Source: Candidatus Poribacteria bacterium (GTDB taxonomy: Bacteria; Poribacteria; WGA-4E; WGA-3G). Taken from it: a stretch of DNA of 64,000 nucleotides. Positions 16,829 through 26,800 of the stretch are shown here, piece by piece. Position 1 is the first letter of the stretch, and the number at the start of each line of letters is the position of its first letter. Where the stretch lies: contig JAJDXV010000013.1 of assembly GCA_022823085.1 (NCBI GenBank), positions 1 through 64,000 on the forward strand, written 5' to 3'. The notes below the pieces were generated by a model. That model searched no databases. It was given only the letters and a program-made list of their open reading frames with translations, and was not told the DNA's origin. Position numbers and translations under genes: made by a program.

Positions 16829-19632
16829 ATCTCAATTCCTAATGCTCGTAAATTTTCCTTAAGTTCCTCGTAAGCATTTTGTGAAATTTCACCATCAGAA
16901 GCTTTCAATTCAAATTGTATGTTCTGAAAATTAGACTGCAGTTGGCTGAGATATGGTGCTACATCGCTTACTTTCCCTTGAGGTAGTCTAAAACGGATGC
17001 CGATTGTTTTTTTTGAAACTCCATCATCGGCACTGCCATCTGGTGGATTCGGGTTCGGCGGATTAACAGTGTCACCATCTGGTGGATCCGGGTTCGGTGG
17101 ATCAACAATCAGGCCCGTACAAAGTTCTGTTTGGATAAGGACCTCACTATCACTCAACGTAATTGCTGGGGGTTCTTCCATGAAAGCCCGGGGAATGATT
17201 TTATCTCTGATTTTATCTCCAATTCCAAAAGTGCCTTGCCGAACACCTTCACGTATTGCTGCTTCCCACACATCGCGAAGTGGCCGAGGCTCGTTAGCAG
17301 ATTGCGGGTTGTATTGGAACGGCAGAGATGTTGAAATTGTCTCGTTTTCCTTCAAGTAGTTATGTAAGATTTCTTCTGATGTGATATTTTCTTGGACGAG
17401 ACTCGGTTGGATAATCACTTCAGCGTCAGCGAGAGTGACTTCCGGTAGTGCTGAGTTAAAAGCGCGTGGCACGAGCCTATCAGCTATTCTCTCACCGATT
17501 CCAAATATCTCGGTTTCAACACCTTTGCGAATACCTTCTATCCACGTCTGGCGTTGGACGCGTTTTTCGCCTGGGGTGCGGAGGCTCGTGTTGAGCAACT
17601 GGACGGTTGAGACGGTGTCATTATTTTGCAAATAAGCAATGGCGATGTTTCGGGGCCCGAGATTTGTGGCAATTACATTCTTTACACAGAGCAGGTCGTA
17701 GACCATTTCGTCAAATGGAGTTGTCATACCAACGACGGGAAGGCCGAGGTCTTCCTCAATAAATCCATCTTTTTGCGGAACGAGCACTACCCGATAATCC
17801 CGCCTTAACGCACTTTCTAAACTACTATTAGATTGCTTTAGTGCGTCATCTACCTCTCTTTTTTGGTTCCTTGATAAATTGAGGGAGGTGTCCTTTTTAA
17901 TCTCTTCGTAAGCGATGACTTTTCTCGTTTCTGCTTCGAGTTCAGTTGCTTTACCAGAGGCAGGGAGAATAAAAAAGAGGGTATTGCGATAGATACGTCG
18001 TGTCTCGCCTCGATTCTCTATAAGGTCTTGGCAGAATGCGTCATCGCGTCTATCTAAAACTATCAATTTCAGGGTTTCATCCTCGGGAACGGCCATACTA
18101 TCTTTGGGCAGGCAATGGATTTTGAGGCGTGCCTCACGACCCTGTTTGAAACTTTTGCTGAGTTGTGAGGCGACGCGTGCTTTGACGATTTCAGGGTCTA
18201 TGTTCTCCATTCGGGTTTGGACAATCCGGTTTAAGTTAGGCTGTGTGTCAAAGTAGGTTTTTCCGTTCTCGTTCCGGAGGAAAAAGAGATGTTCGGTGAG
18301 TCGGTTTTTTGCGGCATCAATGATAGCTGCAGGGTGTTCTAACACGGCGGCACTCCGTTTGATCTCCTCCAATGTTGCCCCGCGCTCCATGCCGCCTGTG
18401 AAAGAGTAAAGGAAGATAGCAGTTGCGGTGCGCGTGCCTAATGCCGAATGTTGATAGGTGCCTCCCAATATTATGTCAACAGCTTTAGTCCCGGCGGTGC
18501 GTCCCGTAATATCGTTGTTGATGATCCCGCGGTAGGGAGCATCAATGTGTTCTAAGAGTTCATCGCGTATATCATTGTCGGTGAGGTCAAAATCGGCGAG
18601 TGTGATGTAGGGGCGGTTTTTACCACTTGCCCGATGCACGACGCGTGAGAGAAACCTGAGAACACCGCGGGTTCGTTGGAAGTTCGGGAAACTACCCCAT
18701 CTTTTGTATAGGACATCGATGACTTCCGGCTGGAACGGGTAACTTTCCACGAATTGTTTGCGATATTCAGATTCTTGAATACCGGGTGGAAGGATATTCT
18801 CCTGTCTGGCGTATTTTGCGAATTCTTGGGTGCTCCGCTTGACTTCATTGGAATTGATCTCTGCGAAAAGCCGTTTCCGAATGATACTGGCGATTTCGGT
18901 GTCTTCAACGGGCGTGACCACGCGTTTCATGCGTGTGAGCAGCTCGGTGAAGAGAGGGAACTTCTCTGTGATAGGAGCAATTTCGCTTGCTTGTAGAGTC
19001 GCAACGAAAATGATACGCTTATTAGATGCGACTGCTTCTGTTAATGAAAGCATGAATGCTATGGTTTGTTCTGCTAATGTGCTTTGCTGTACAGATATTC
19101 CTGCGGCGCGTTCAAGGTAATTAAGCACCTCGTCCATTAAGATAAGGACCGGTTTTTGTGTGCGATTAAACATGTCGGTGAGACTATCACTACCGGGGGC
19201 GACTTGCGTTGTGAAATGCTGGAGGTTGCCTGTGAGCTGCCGTTCAATAGAAGCCCAGAAGGTGTCGCCATGTCCAGGATCCATCGCTGATCCGACCATC
19301 ACGACGGGGAGAGCGTTCCACTCTTTTGCTCTATGATAGAGTGCGATAAGGGTATGTGTTTTCCCACCGCCGAAGGGGGTCTGGAGTTGGATGATCGGAT
19401 CTTGGTTTCGCCGGTTGCGTCCTTTCAAACGACCTTCTACACCATTTAGCAGAGATGTCAATCCGTTTGTCTGGTGTGTCCTCTGAAAAAAACGCTGGGC
19501 GTTTCTGTACTCAAGGGGGCCCTCATTTTGAACGACTTGTCCAAGTCTCGCAGCATAAGTGTCTGCTGTAAAATTGCCTTTTAGTATATCGCTGTGCGGT
19601 TTCGCAATGGTTTCAAAAGCGGATAATCTCAT
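16816..19632 (-). CDS. DUF499 P-loop ATPase (putative defence cassette)
   Basis: A 938-aa protein. The N-terminal AAA-like ATPase has Walker A FGGGKTHTL and Walker B VLILMDEVLNYLE, matching DUF499. The C-terminal third carries two tandem copies of a module (W..IR.GV...FGIG.KI.D..IPRAF......TL.D.EVLIQ), then a Pro-Asn-Gly linker (PPNPDPPDG repeats) and a final domain of about 85 aa. DUF499 proteins occur in defence islands with adenine methyltransferases and helicases, loosely comparable to the BREX ATPase. Here it follows the DUF1156 methyltransferase by about 30 bp. Biochemical role unknown. Confidence 0.85.
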   Translation of the reverse strand: MRLSAFETIAKPHSDILKGNFTADTYAARLGQVVQNEGPLEYRNAQRFFQRTHQTNGLTSLLNGVEGRLKGRNRRNQDPIIQLQTPFGGGKTHTLIALYHRAKEWNALPVVMVGSAMDPGHGDTFWASIERQLTGNLQHFTTQVAPGSDSLTDMFNRTQKPVLILMDEVLNYLERAAGISVQQSTLAEQTIAFMLSLTEAVASNKRIIFVATLQASEIAPITEKFPLFTELLTRMKRVVTPVEDTEIASIIRKRLFAEINSNEVKRSTQEFAKYARQENILPPGIQESEYRKQFVESYPFQPEVIDVLYKRWGSFPNFQRTRGVLRFLSRVVHRASGKNRPYITLADFDLTDNDIRDELLEHIDAPYRGIINNDITGRTAGTKAVDIILGGTYQHSALGTRTATAIFLYSFTGGMERGATLEEIKRSAAVLEHPAAIIDAAKNRLTEHLFFLRNENGKTYFDTQPNLNRIVQTRMENIDPEIVKARVASQLSKSFKQGREARLKIHCLPKDSMAVPEDETLKLIVLDRRDDAFCQDLIENRGETRRIYRNTLFFILPASGKATELEAETRKVIAYEEIKKDTSLNLSRNQKREVDDALKQSNSSLESALRRDYRVVLVPQKDGFIEEDLGLPVVGMTTPFDEMVYDLLCVKNVIATNLGPRNIAIAYLQNNDTVSTVQLLNTSLRTPGEKRVQRQTWIEGIRKGVETEIFGIGERIADRLVPRAFNSALPEVTLADAEVIIQPSLVQENITSEEILHNYLKENETISTSLPFQYNPQSANEPRPLRDVWEAAIREGVRQGTFGIGDKIRDKIIPRAFMEEPPAITLSDSEVLIQTELCTGLIVDPPNPDPPDGDTVNPPNPNPPDGSADDGVSKKTIGIRFRLPQGKVSDVAPYLSQLQSNFQNIQFELKASDGEISQNAYEELKENLRALGIEIQEV

Positions 19633-19665
19633 GTGTATCCTTTTTCTAAAATATTAGCCTGACAA

Positions 19666-22363
19666 TCAGAAGAGTTTTCCTTCTTCGGGTTGTTCCAATA
19701 GGTTTTGTACTTCGCGTTGGATAGTGGTTCGGTCGGCGATCCAACCTTCCAGCCATTGGCGTTCTTGACTTTCCGTTGATAGTGTTTTGCTAATTTGCTG
19801 GGCGATGTTCCATATCAGTTCGTTTAGGCCGATACCGTTTTTCGAGAGTCGTTGAATCATTTCGGGTCGGTTTCCGGAACGCCATAGAAGTAGCACGTGG
19901 TGCAGAACGTCAATCAATTCTTCACGCTTAGAGAGGTCGGTCTGTTCTCGTTCTTGTGGTCCTAATACGCGCACATCTGTTTTCTTCTGCTGGATAAAAC
20001 TGCCTTCTCCCCATTCCTCTGTGAGTTCAATGCCGAGGGATATCGCGAGTTCCCGGGCATCGTTAAAGATTACCGATTTTTCCTCGTGTTCCCGTCGCCA
20101 ACGGAGGTAGAACCGTGTGAGTTTTGTCCCTGCTATCCCCGCTTGTTCTCCATTAAAGCGCTCTAATATTTCTCGGATGTCTGCTATCATCCTATCTGCA
20201 CGAATCTCGGTATCATCGTCGTCAATTACTTGTTTGTATTTGCCAAACACCTCAATTCCGATGCCAATGGCGGCAATGAATAGATCTGCTCCAGAGAATC
20301 CCCATTCCCATAAAGTAAAGAGTTTCTGTTCAAGGTACGTCTCTAATTCTGCTTTAACGTCGTGATAGAGTCCCAAGGGTTGTCGTTCTTGTTTGCGCGC
20401 GACCATATAGATGGAAGAAGCAAGAGCTGCAGAATCATAACTACGCCAGCGAACTTTTTGTTCTGTATCAATGGGCCATGCTGCCGTAATCACAAGATTT
20501 GAAGCCAACAGGGCATTCATGAGAGTCTCCCATCCCTCCGTGGATTTGTGGGCATAGACAATCACCGCAATACCGTTAGGTTTTAGTACACGATGCATCT
20601 CCTGAAACGCTTTCGCTAGTCCTTCTTCAAACATTTTTTTTCCGGTTTCCAACCCACCTTCAAGGTGACCATAAGCCACGATCTCTCCATCTTTCGGAGT
20701 CAAGGTTTCCTTAAAGAGTTCCGGGTGATGCTCACCGATACTTCTTTTAAGCCACACATAAAAGAAATCGGAAAGATAAGCGTACGCAGCGTTATCGTAG
20801 TAGGGTGGATCTGTCAGCACTGCATCAAATGTGTTATCAGGATAGGGCAGATTTTGCGCGGAAGCCTGTTCCACGGTAGCCGTTGAATTTTTATCCATTT
20901 GGGATAGGTGCAGTAGTGGTTTTAAAAGGGTGTTTAATCGGGTTTTCCCTATATGCAATAGGTTCGCTTCCCCGTAATCCCAAACCATTGGTAACGTTGC
21001 CATCCCAAAAAGTTTAACAACAGATTCGTTGGTATTGCCCCATAAACAGATGTTTGAACCTTTATCAGCAATACGATCCAACCAAAGGCCCAAGTAAGTT
21101 GAGACGGCTTTCGCATATTCGGTATCTAATCCTTGCGAAAGCATCCCCGAATGTGCCTCCCGAATCTTTTCTATTAGGGTGACAAATGTTAATTGCTGGC
21201 GTGCATTGAAAAGTTTACCATAGGTATTTAGGTTGTAATTGTGAATAGAAATTCCGCGTTCTGCTCCGGCACCTTTTATTTTAGGTGTTGGCTCATCTGG
21301 TACAGGGTCAAGTCCCCACTTGGTTCTGAGACGTTCTCGTTTTTCAGAGAGGCGTTCTTGTACCTTGTTGAAAATTTCCAGATCTTTATCCGTAGCGAGT
21401 CGGTACTGTTTGCCTTTCTGTTTTGAATGTTGTGTTACCACAGCCAACAACCTTTCGTCGGCTTCATCGTTTTGGAAGAGTTGTTTCGTCTGATTGGCAG
21501 TGATCGTGCTTTTACAAAGCGGACAAGTGGGGATGGCGCGGGTGATTGTGCCATTATTAGGATCGAAACCGTCCGGTATAGCATCATACCCTGTGCCAAC
21601 GATGCGAAAAATGATATGGCCATCGGCATCGCAAGAGACATTCCCATCGGTATTATAAGGACAAAGTGCTATTTTCTTCTCCTTCTTTTTCTTCTTAGCT
21701 TTTTTGTTCGCCAACCAAAATTGCTTTATCAGTGGAATGATAGCGTTGCAGTTGAGGTTTTGACAGGGGAGGGTACGTGCCCAGATATAGGCGTAGACTT
21801 CAGATTCGTCAGGTTCTATCGGATAGAAGGGGGATAATTCTTCTGTTAATTGTGCAAGGATTTTATGCCCCCAATTCTTGACATCGTTGTAGAGACGAGG
21901 TCCACATTTTTGTGGGTATTCTAAGGTACATTTCTGAATGAGGACGGCCAGGGGATTGAGGTCACAGGAATAGGTTTCGCAGCCGAGACGTTGTGCTTCT
22001 AACGGAATAGCACCACGTCCGCCGAAGGGGTCCAGCACTTTTGCTGGTTTGCCGCCATGTGATTTTAGGATGCGTTCTTTTGCTTCTCCAACCCAATAAG
22101 AGCCTGCTGAATTGACATTTTCCCATTTTGAGAGTTCAGCGATAAAATTTAGTTCATCAATAATGGTGATGTACTTATCATAAGTTGAGTGGGGGGGGGG
22201 GGGCAAGTGCCGTATATGTTGTCGCGCGAGAGGGGCCGAGCGGTCGGCTTGCCCAATAGATATGGAGGCCAGTGATTTGACGTTTGTATTTATCGCGGCG
22301 TCCCTGTTCGCTAACCTCCTCGACAGGGAAGGCAACTTCAATGATACGTTTGTTGTTATTCAT
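19666..22363 (-). CDS. DUF1156 Zn-ribbon adenine-specific DNA methyltransferase, frameshifted at poly-C
   Basis: About 900 aa if the frame were restored. The N terminus (NNNKRIIEVAFPVEEVSEQGRRDKY...HIYWASRPLGPSRAT) is classic DUF1156 but lies in a different frame from the rest. The frame breaks exactly in a run of 13 C, and 12 or 15 C would join both parts. The main part has SAM motif VLDPFGGRGAIPLEAQ, Zn-ribbon Cys pairs (CQNLNC, CPLC) and catalytic DPPYYDNAAYAYLSDFFYVW. It would methylate adenine N6. It has its own TTGACA/TATTAT promoter. As sequenced it is OFF, unless the count is an assembly error or the tract is bypassed by slippage. Confidence 0.85.
22191..22203. repeat. 13-nt homopolymer (G13 plus strand, C13 coding strand)
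   Basis: An uninterrupted mononucleotide tract inside the DUF1156 gene, about 55 codons from the start. It is the longest G/C homopolymer I see in the window. This is a typical phase-variation contingency locus, or a sequencing/assembly error point. Confidence 0.8.
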
Positions 22364-22395
22364 GCATTCATCCATTCATGTAAAAAATTGTAGAT

Positions 22396-22424
22396 ATAAT
22401 ACCAGACAACGACTTAATTGTCAA
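22396..22424 (-). promoter_or_regulatory. Strong promoter of the methyltransferase-DUF499 unit
   Basis: On the minus strand: TTGACA, a 17-bp spacer and TATTAT, with predicted start about 25 bp before ATG 22363. The leader has no clear Shine-Dalgarno and holds several overlapping ATG triplets (ATGAATGGATGAATGCATGAAT), so start choice is uncertain. Confidence 0.75.
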
Positions 22425-22465
22425 TTTTATTTTAATAACACGTTTCTAAAGGGGGTTTATCAGTA

Positions 22466-23362
22466 TTAAAGCGTCAAAAAACCAATAATTTTTTTAAACA
22501 AATTATAAAGGGAATTTCCAAAAGCCCCGGCCAATCCTCCTATGATTAGAGTTCCCAAAATGTATCTGTGTTTTCGTACAGTGTCTGTTAAACTTTTGTA
22601 CTCAACAATCGGGAAAATCCATCTGGCATAGTCAAACAGTATTTTGAACACGTTTAGCATCAAGAAAAATAAACAAACATAGGCCCCATTTTGGACAAAT
22701 ACAGAAAATCCTCCAAAGATACTGTTTATCAATCCTGATGACTTGTAGGCCATCCAAAATGCGAATGGGATCCCTACGAGAAGAAGAAGCAAATCATAAA
22801 CGCTATGTCTATGAAAAAACCTGCGACGGGTTCTTTTTTCTTTGATAAAATCTGTGACTTTACGATATACGCCGCTGACCCAATCAGAATTTAGACCGGT
22901 AACAAAAATGTTGCTTGCATTTGGCGTAGATATGGAGGGGGACAGTGATAGATTGAAAAGTTCGGGTTTGGTGAAATCCAACAGCAGTTCAAAGCGGTTC
23001 CTGGGGGACCAATTATGTGAGTTTTTTAAATCCAATTCGCTGTTGATGTAAAGTGTTTTAACCTTATCTGGAAAACGAGGGGAACTGAACACTGCTGGAA
23101 TTGTACCAGAGAGCACCTTATCATCTGTTCCACGCACGGTTACCTGTAATTCAAATCCTGACCTTAGGATTTCTCTATCTGTAAGAATTTGCTCCATAGG
23201 TCGATCGAGAGGTGTATAATTAGCTATTTCCTCTTCTGCCGCTGCGTGACTTGACTCTTGTAGTATTTCACAAAGTATTCTTAAATCGTCTTTAGAAAAG
23301 GCACAAGCAGTAATTTGCTGTGACAATTCTGTTGTCAATATCGCTCGGTTTTGTTGCCCCAT
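22466..23362 (-). CDS. Membrane protein of unknown family in the defence cassette
   Basis: A 298-aa protein I do not recognise. A soluble N-terminal part (about 1-180) is followed by four hydrophobic stretches: about 187-207 (YDLLLLLVGIPFAFWMA), 210-225, 226-245 (AYVCLFFLMLNVFKILF) and 272-290 (YILGTLIIGGLAGAFG). A basic segment KEKRTRRRFFHR precedes the first helix. AAGGAAT before the ATG is a good ribosome site. It lies between the 75-aa gene and the methyltransferase. A soluble sensor plus helical bundle resembles membrane-damaging effectors of abortive infection systems, but that is inference from architecture only. Confidence 0.65.
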   Translation of the reverse strand: MGQQNRAILTTELSQQITACAFSKDDLRILCEILQESSHAAAEEEIANYTPLDRPMEQILTDREILRSGFELQVTVRGTDDKVLSGTIPAVFSSPRFPDKVKTLYINSELDLKNSHNWSPRNRFELLLDFTKPELFNLSLSPSISTPNASNIFVTGLNSDWVSGVYRKVTDFIKEKRTRRRFFHRHSVYDLLLLLVGIPFAFWMAYKSSGLINSIFGGFSVFVQNGAYVCLFFLMLNVFKILFDYARWIFPIVEYKSLTDTVRKHRYILGTLIIGGLAGAFGNSLYNLFKKIIGFLTL

Positions 23363-23480
23363 TTCAATTCCTTACGCATCATCTTGGAGAGAGTTACCTA
23401 ACGTCGTACCATTGGTGATTTTCCCTTCATCCTTATAGTAGCTGTGGAAATTTGTCTATTGAAATCGATCACAAGGTGTT

Positions 23481-23708
23481 TTAGCGTTCATGGCTGACTT
23501 GATGAAAATCAAATTCGACAAGTCTAATGACCCCGGGTTCCTTGTCGTACACCACACCGATGGATGCAATCGCTTCTCCAGATCCTGAAGGGTTCTCAAA
23601 TTGGAGAATATCACGGATTTGTCCAGGATTCCCGTCTACGGTGATCCTATCGCCAACTTTCCAATCCTTCACACGTTGGAAGGGGATATAATTTACTGGG
23701 TTAGTCAT
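23481..23708 (-). CDS. Small hypothetical protein, 75 aa
   Basis: Not recognised. It reads like a small beta-barrel: DWKVGDRITVDGNPGQIRDILQFENPSGSGEAIASIGVVYDKEPGVIRLVEFD, a KOW/Tudor-like strand pattern often seen in nucleic-acid-associated proteins (weak inference). GAAAGGAAACC precedes the ATG. It has its own strong promoter just downstream of the helicase gene and is followed by the membrane protein gene. Confidence 0.6.
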   Translation of the reverse strand: MTNPVNYIPFQRVKDWKVGDRITVDGNPGQIRDILQFENPSGSGEAIASIGVVYDKEPGVIRLVEFDFHQVSHER

Positions 23709-23814
23709 TGTTTGGGTTTCCTTTCTTAGAATTGGATTTATCAGAGGTAATGCTTCCGTTTTTTTAGTTTCCGACAGAAAGTTAGTCTGTTACGCAGCCA
23801 ATTTACGTTAGGTT

Positions 23815-23843
23815 ATTATACCACGTTAAGTTTAAAGGGTCAA
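23815..23843 (-). promoter_or_regulatory. Promoter of the 75-aa and membrane protein genes
   Basis: On the minus strand: TTGACC, a 17-bp spacer and TATAAT in a GTGGTATAAT context. It lies in the 155-bp gap after the helicase stop. Confidence 0.75.
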
Positions 23844-23863
23844 ATCAATTTCTCAAAGAAGGA

Positions 23864-26800
23864 CTAAATGAGTTCTCCGCTTCCCGTTATCTCCGAAAGT
23901 GGAACTTGATACCTAACCTCTGTGACCTGCCGGACTGCACTTATCTGTTCGGCAGGATTCTGAATAATGTAGAGTTCCGGTTGCGTTGCAGCATTGAGAA
24001 CGACGTAAAGGAAATAATCATCTTTGAGTTGTTTTGCTCTGAACCATTCGTTGGAAGTGAGAACGATAGGCGCGCGGTCTGAGCGCGCTTTCACTTCAAT
24101 ACATCGGATTTTTCCATCTGGAGTTTTTGACCGTAAATCAAAACCGAGATTTTCTGCTGAGACATCCTCTACAGTGCAATTTTGTGCTTTTTCATAACAA
24201 GTAGCGCGCTCCATACCAATCTGTTCAATTTCCAATCGGTTGTGCATTGCAGGCTTCGTTTCTATACCATCAGTAGCGGGTCTAACGCGAATTGCACCGA
24301 CGAAAGTAGGCGGTTTTCTGGAGAGTGTTACCTCTTGCCGACAGGATTTTTCCAGTTTCTCTTTTTCTCCTTCGTAATGGTGTTTTTGTTGTTGTTTGTT
24401 CTGCGTGGCGCGTCTGACATCCTCACCGCTTTCGGATCGCGTCCCAAGCTCAAGCAATTCACCGTCCAATTTAAGGATAAGTTGCTCTAATGAAGCAATA
24501 CCATATCTTCTTTTGATAGCTACCTGCCTTTTCCGTTCTTCTGTGAGTTCTTGCTTATATTGATCCAAGTGGAAACGCAGTTCTGAACTAACTTTTGCTT
24601 CAAGTTCTTGTATCTGGATCGGTTCTGATGTAGGATCAACTTCCGATTCTTGGAAGTCCCAGATGAGTACTGGATTGATCCGTTCTACAGTCTCAGAATT
24701 TTTGGGAAGGTAAAAAGAAAATAATTGTTTTCCGGTAACTGTATCGGTTCCATCTCGAATTTCACCTTCATAGAATGCGATAACTCCATTGAATTTGGCA
24801 TCGGGGTCTTCAAAGCATGATCCAGCTTTAAGATCCTCGGTGTATTCTTGTTCTACGTACCGAAGGGTTGCTTCAAAAAGCGGATGTCCAAAAGAGATAA
24901 ACTCAATTGATGAATCTGTAGAAGCTTGCGCCTTATCAAACGTCACTTTTGCATATTTTTTTCCAACTACACTTGGATACATCTGTCGGAACTGTTCGTC
25001 TTGACTCATTCGTACTATTTGGGTTGGGATACGAGGAATGCTGAAAAATTCATCTCCGCGCTGACGAAGTTGGGCATTATGAATTTCTAAGGTTTTACGG
25101 AAGAATTCACGTGTGTATTCGGGAATGAGTCCGTGTTCACGTGCCTTTTGCTGGAGTTCATTCACTTGCGGCAAGTTAATGAAAGGTGAGACGAGTGTAT
25201 CTTGGTTAAAATCTGTAAAGAGGTCAAGCTGTTCTGGATCAAGAGAGGCTTCAATTTCGTCAAGGAGTTGGGCGTGGTCGCGGGTACTCGCAGCGGCTTC
25301 AAGCATGAGTTGCGCAAGATTTCTCTTGGGAAAAAGTTCTCCAATAACATCATAGACGCGATCTCTGCCGAGTGCATCTCGGATGGTATCAAGTTTTGCA
25401 AAGAGGCGGTTAAAAACAGCCCCTTCCCGGGTATCGGACGCTACAAGGTTGATAACATGAACCTCTTTTTTTTGTCCATAGCGATGAATTCGTCCCATCC
25501 GTTGCTCAAGACGGTTCGGATTCCACGGTAAGTCGTAGTTAATCATCAAGTGACAGAACTGGAGATTAATACCCTCGCCTGCAGCCTCCGTTGCGATGAG
25601 GATCTGCGTTTCCTCTTCAAATGTTTGTTGTGTTTTTACCCGCTTTTCGTGTGGCATTTTTCCATGGATGACAGATACAGAAAAACCCCACGCCTCTACC
25701 TTCTGGGCTAAGTAATCCAGCGTATCAAAGTACTCAGTGAAGATGAGAATCTTTTCATTTGGGTGTTGCCCGTTTAGTTCATCAAGTGCTTTTTTGAGTT
25801 GTTGTAGCTTAATTTCTTTTTCACTATCAATAATCTGTTGTGCGTTACGTTCAAGGTGTTTGAGCGTCTCGATTTCATCTTCTAATTCCTCCCTGTTTTC
25901 AGCAACGGAGAGGACTTCCCATTGCTGCTCCCGCTCCCAGCGTTCGGCTTCACTGAGATCTTCTATTTCGTCGCGCTGCTGCTCGGTTGGTGCTGTATCC
26001 ACTTGAAGTGTGACACTCTCAAGTAATTCTGTTAGACGTTTTTGTCGGCGTTGGAGTGAGATGCAGAGCGCGTGCGTACTGGAGGCAAGTCGTCTTTGCA
26101 AGATAACCAGGGCAAAAGCGATGTTGTTTCGCTTCTGTGAATCCTCAGAAAATCGGTTGTACTGCTCACGGATGTACTCGGAGAGCGCGTTATAGAGTTC
26201 CATTTCTCGTTCTGATTCTGCTCCGAGGCGGAATGGTTTCGTCTGAACGTGCCGTGGTAAGAAAAGTTTTCTTCCTTCAAAATCTTTTAGATCTTCCTTA
26301 ACCCGTCGAATAAAGAGAGGATTGTCCCGATTGTTGATAGATTCTCGAATTTGGGTTGCATCTGCGAAGAAGCCGGGTTCAAGAAGATCAAGGAAAAGTC
26401 GGAAGTTTTCAGGGTCTCCTCTATGTGGTGTCGCCGTGAGAAAGAGAAGATGTGTGGTGCTGTTTGATAAACATTCACCAAGTTCGTAACGCTTTGTTTT
26501 GTCAGTTTTGTCTCCGTACTGATAGGCAGCCATCTTATGTGCCTCATCAACAATAATCAGATCGAAATGGGTATTAGCGATTGTACCGCGAATTTCATCC
26601 TGTCGAGCAAAATCCATAGAGGTAATCAACTGTTGTTCGCGATTCCATACGTTTTCATGCGGATAGGCATTAACGAGGCCGCGTGTAACTTGCGTAAAGT
26701 TCTCCTCAAATTTCACCTTCATCTCTTGAGTCCACTGTGTGACCAGGTGTCCGGGAGAAACGATCAAGATACGTTTGACCTGATTTCGGAGTTTTAGCTC

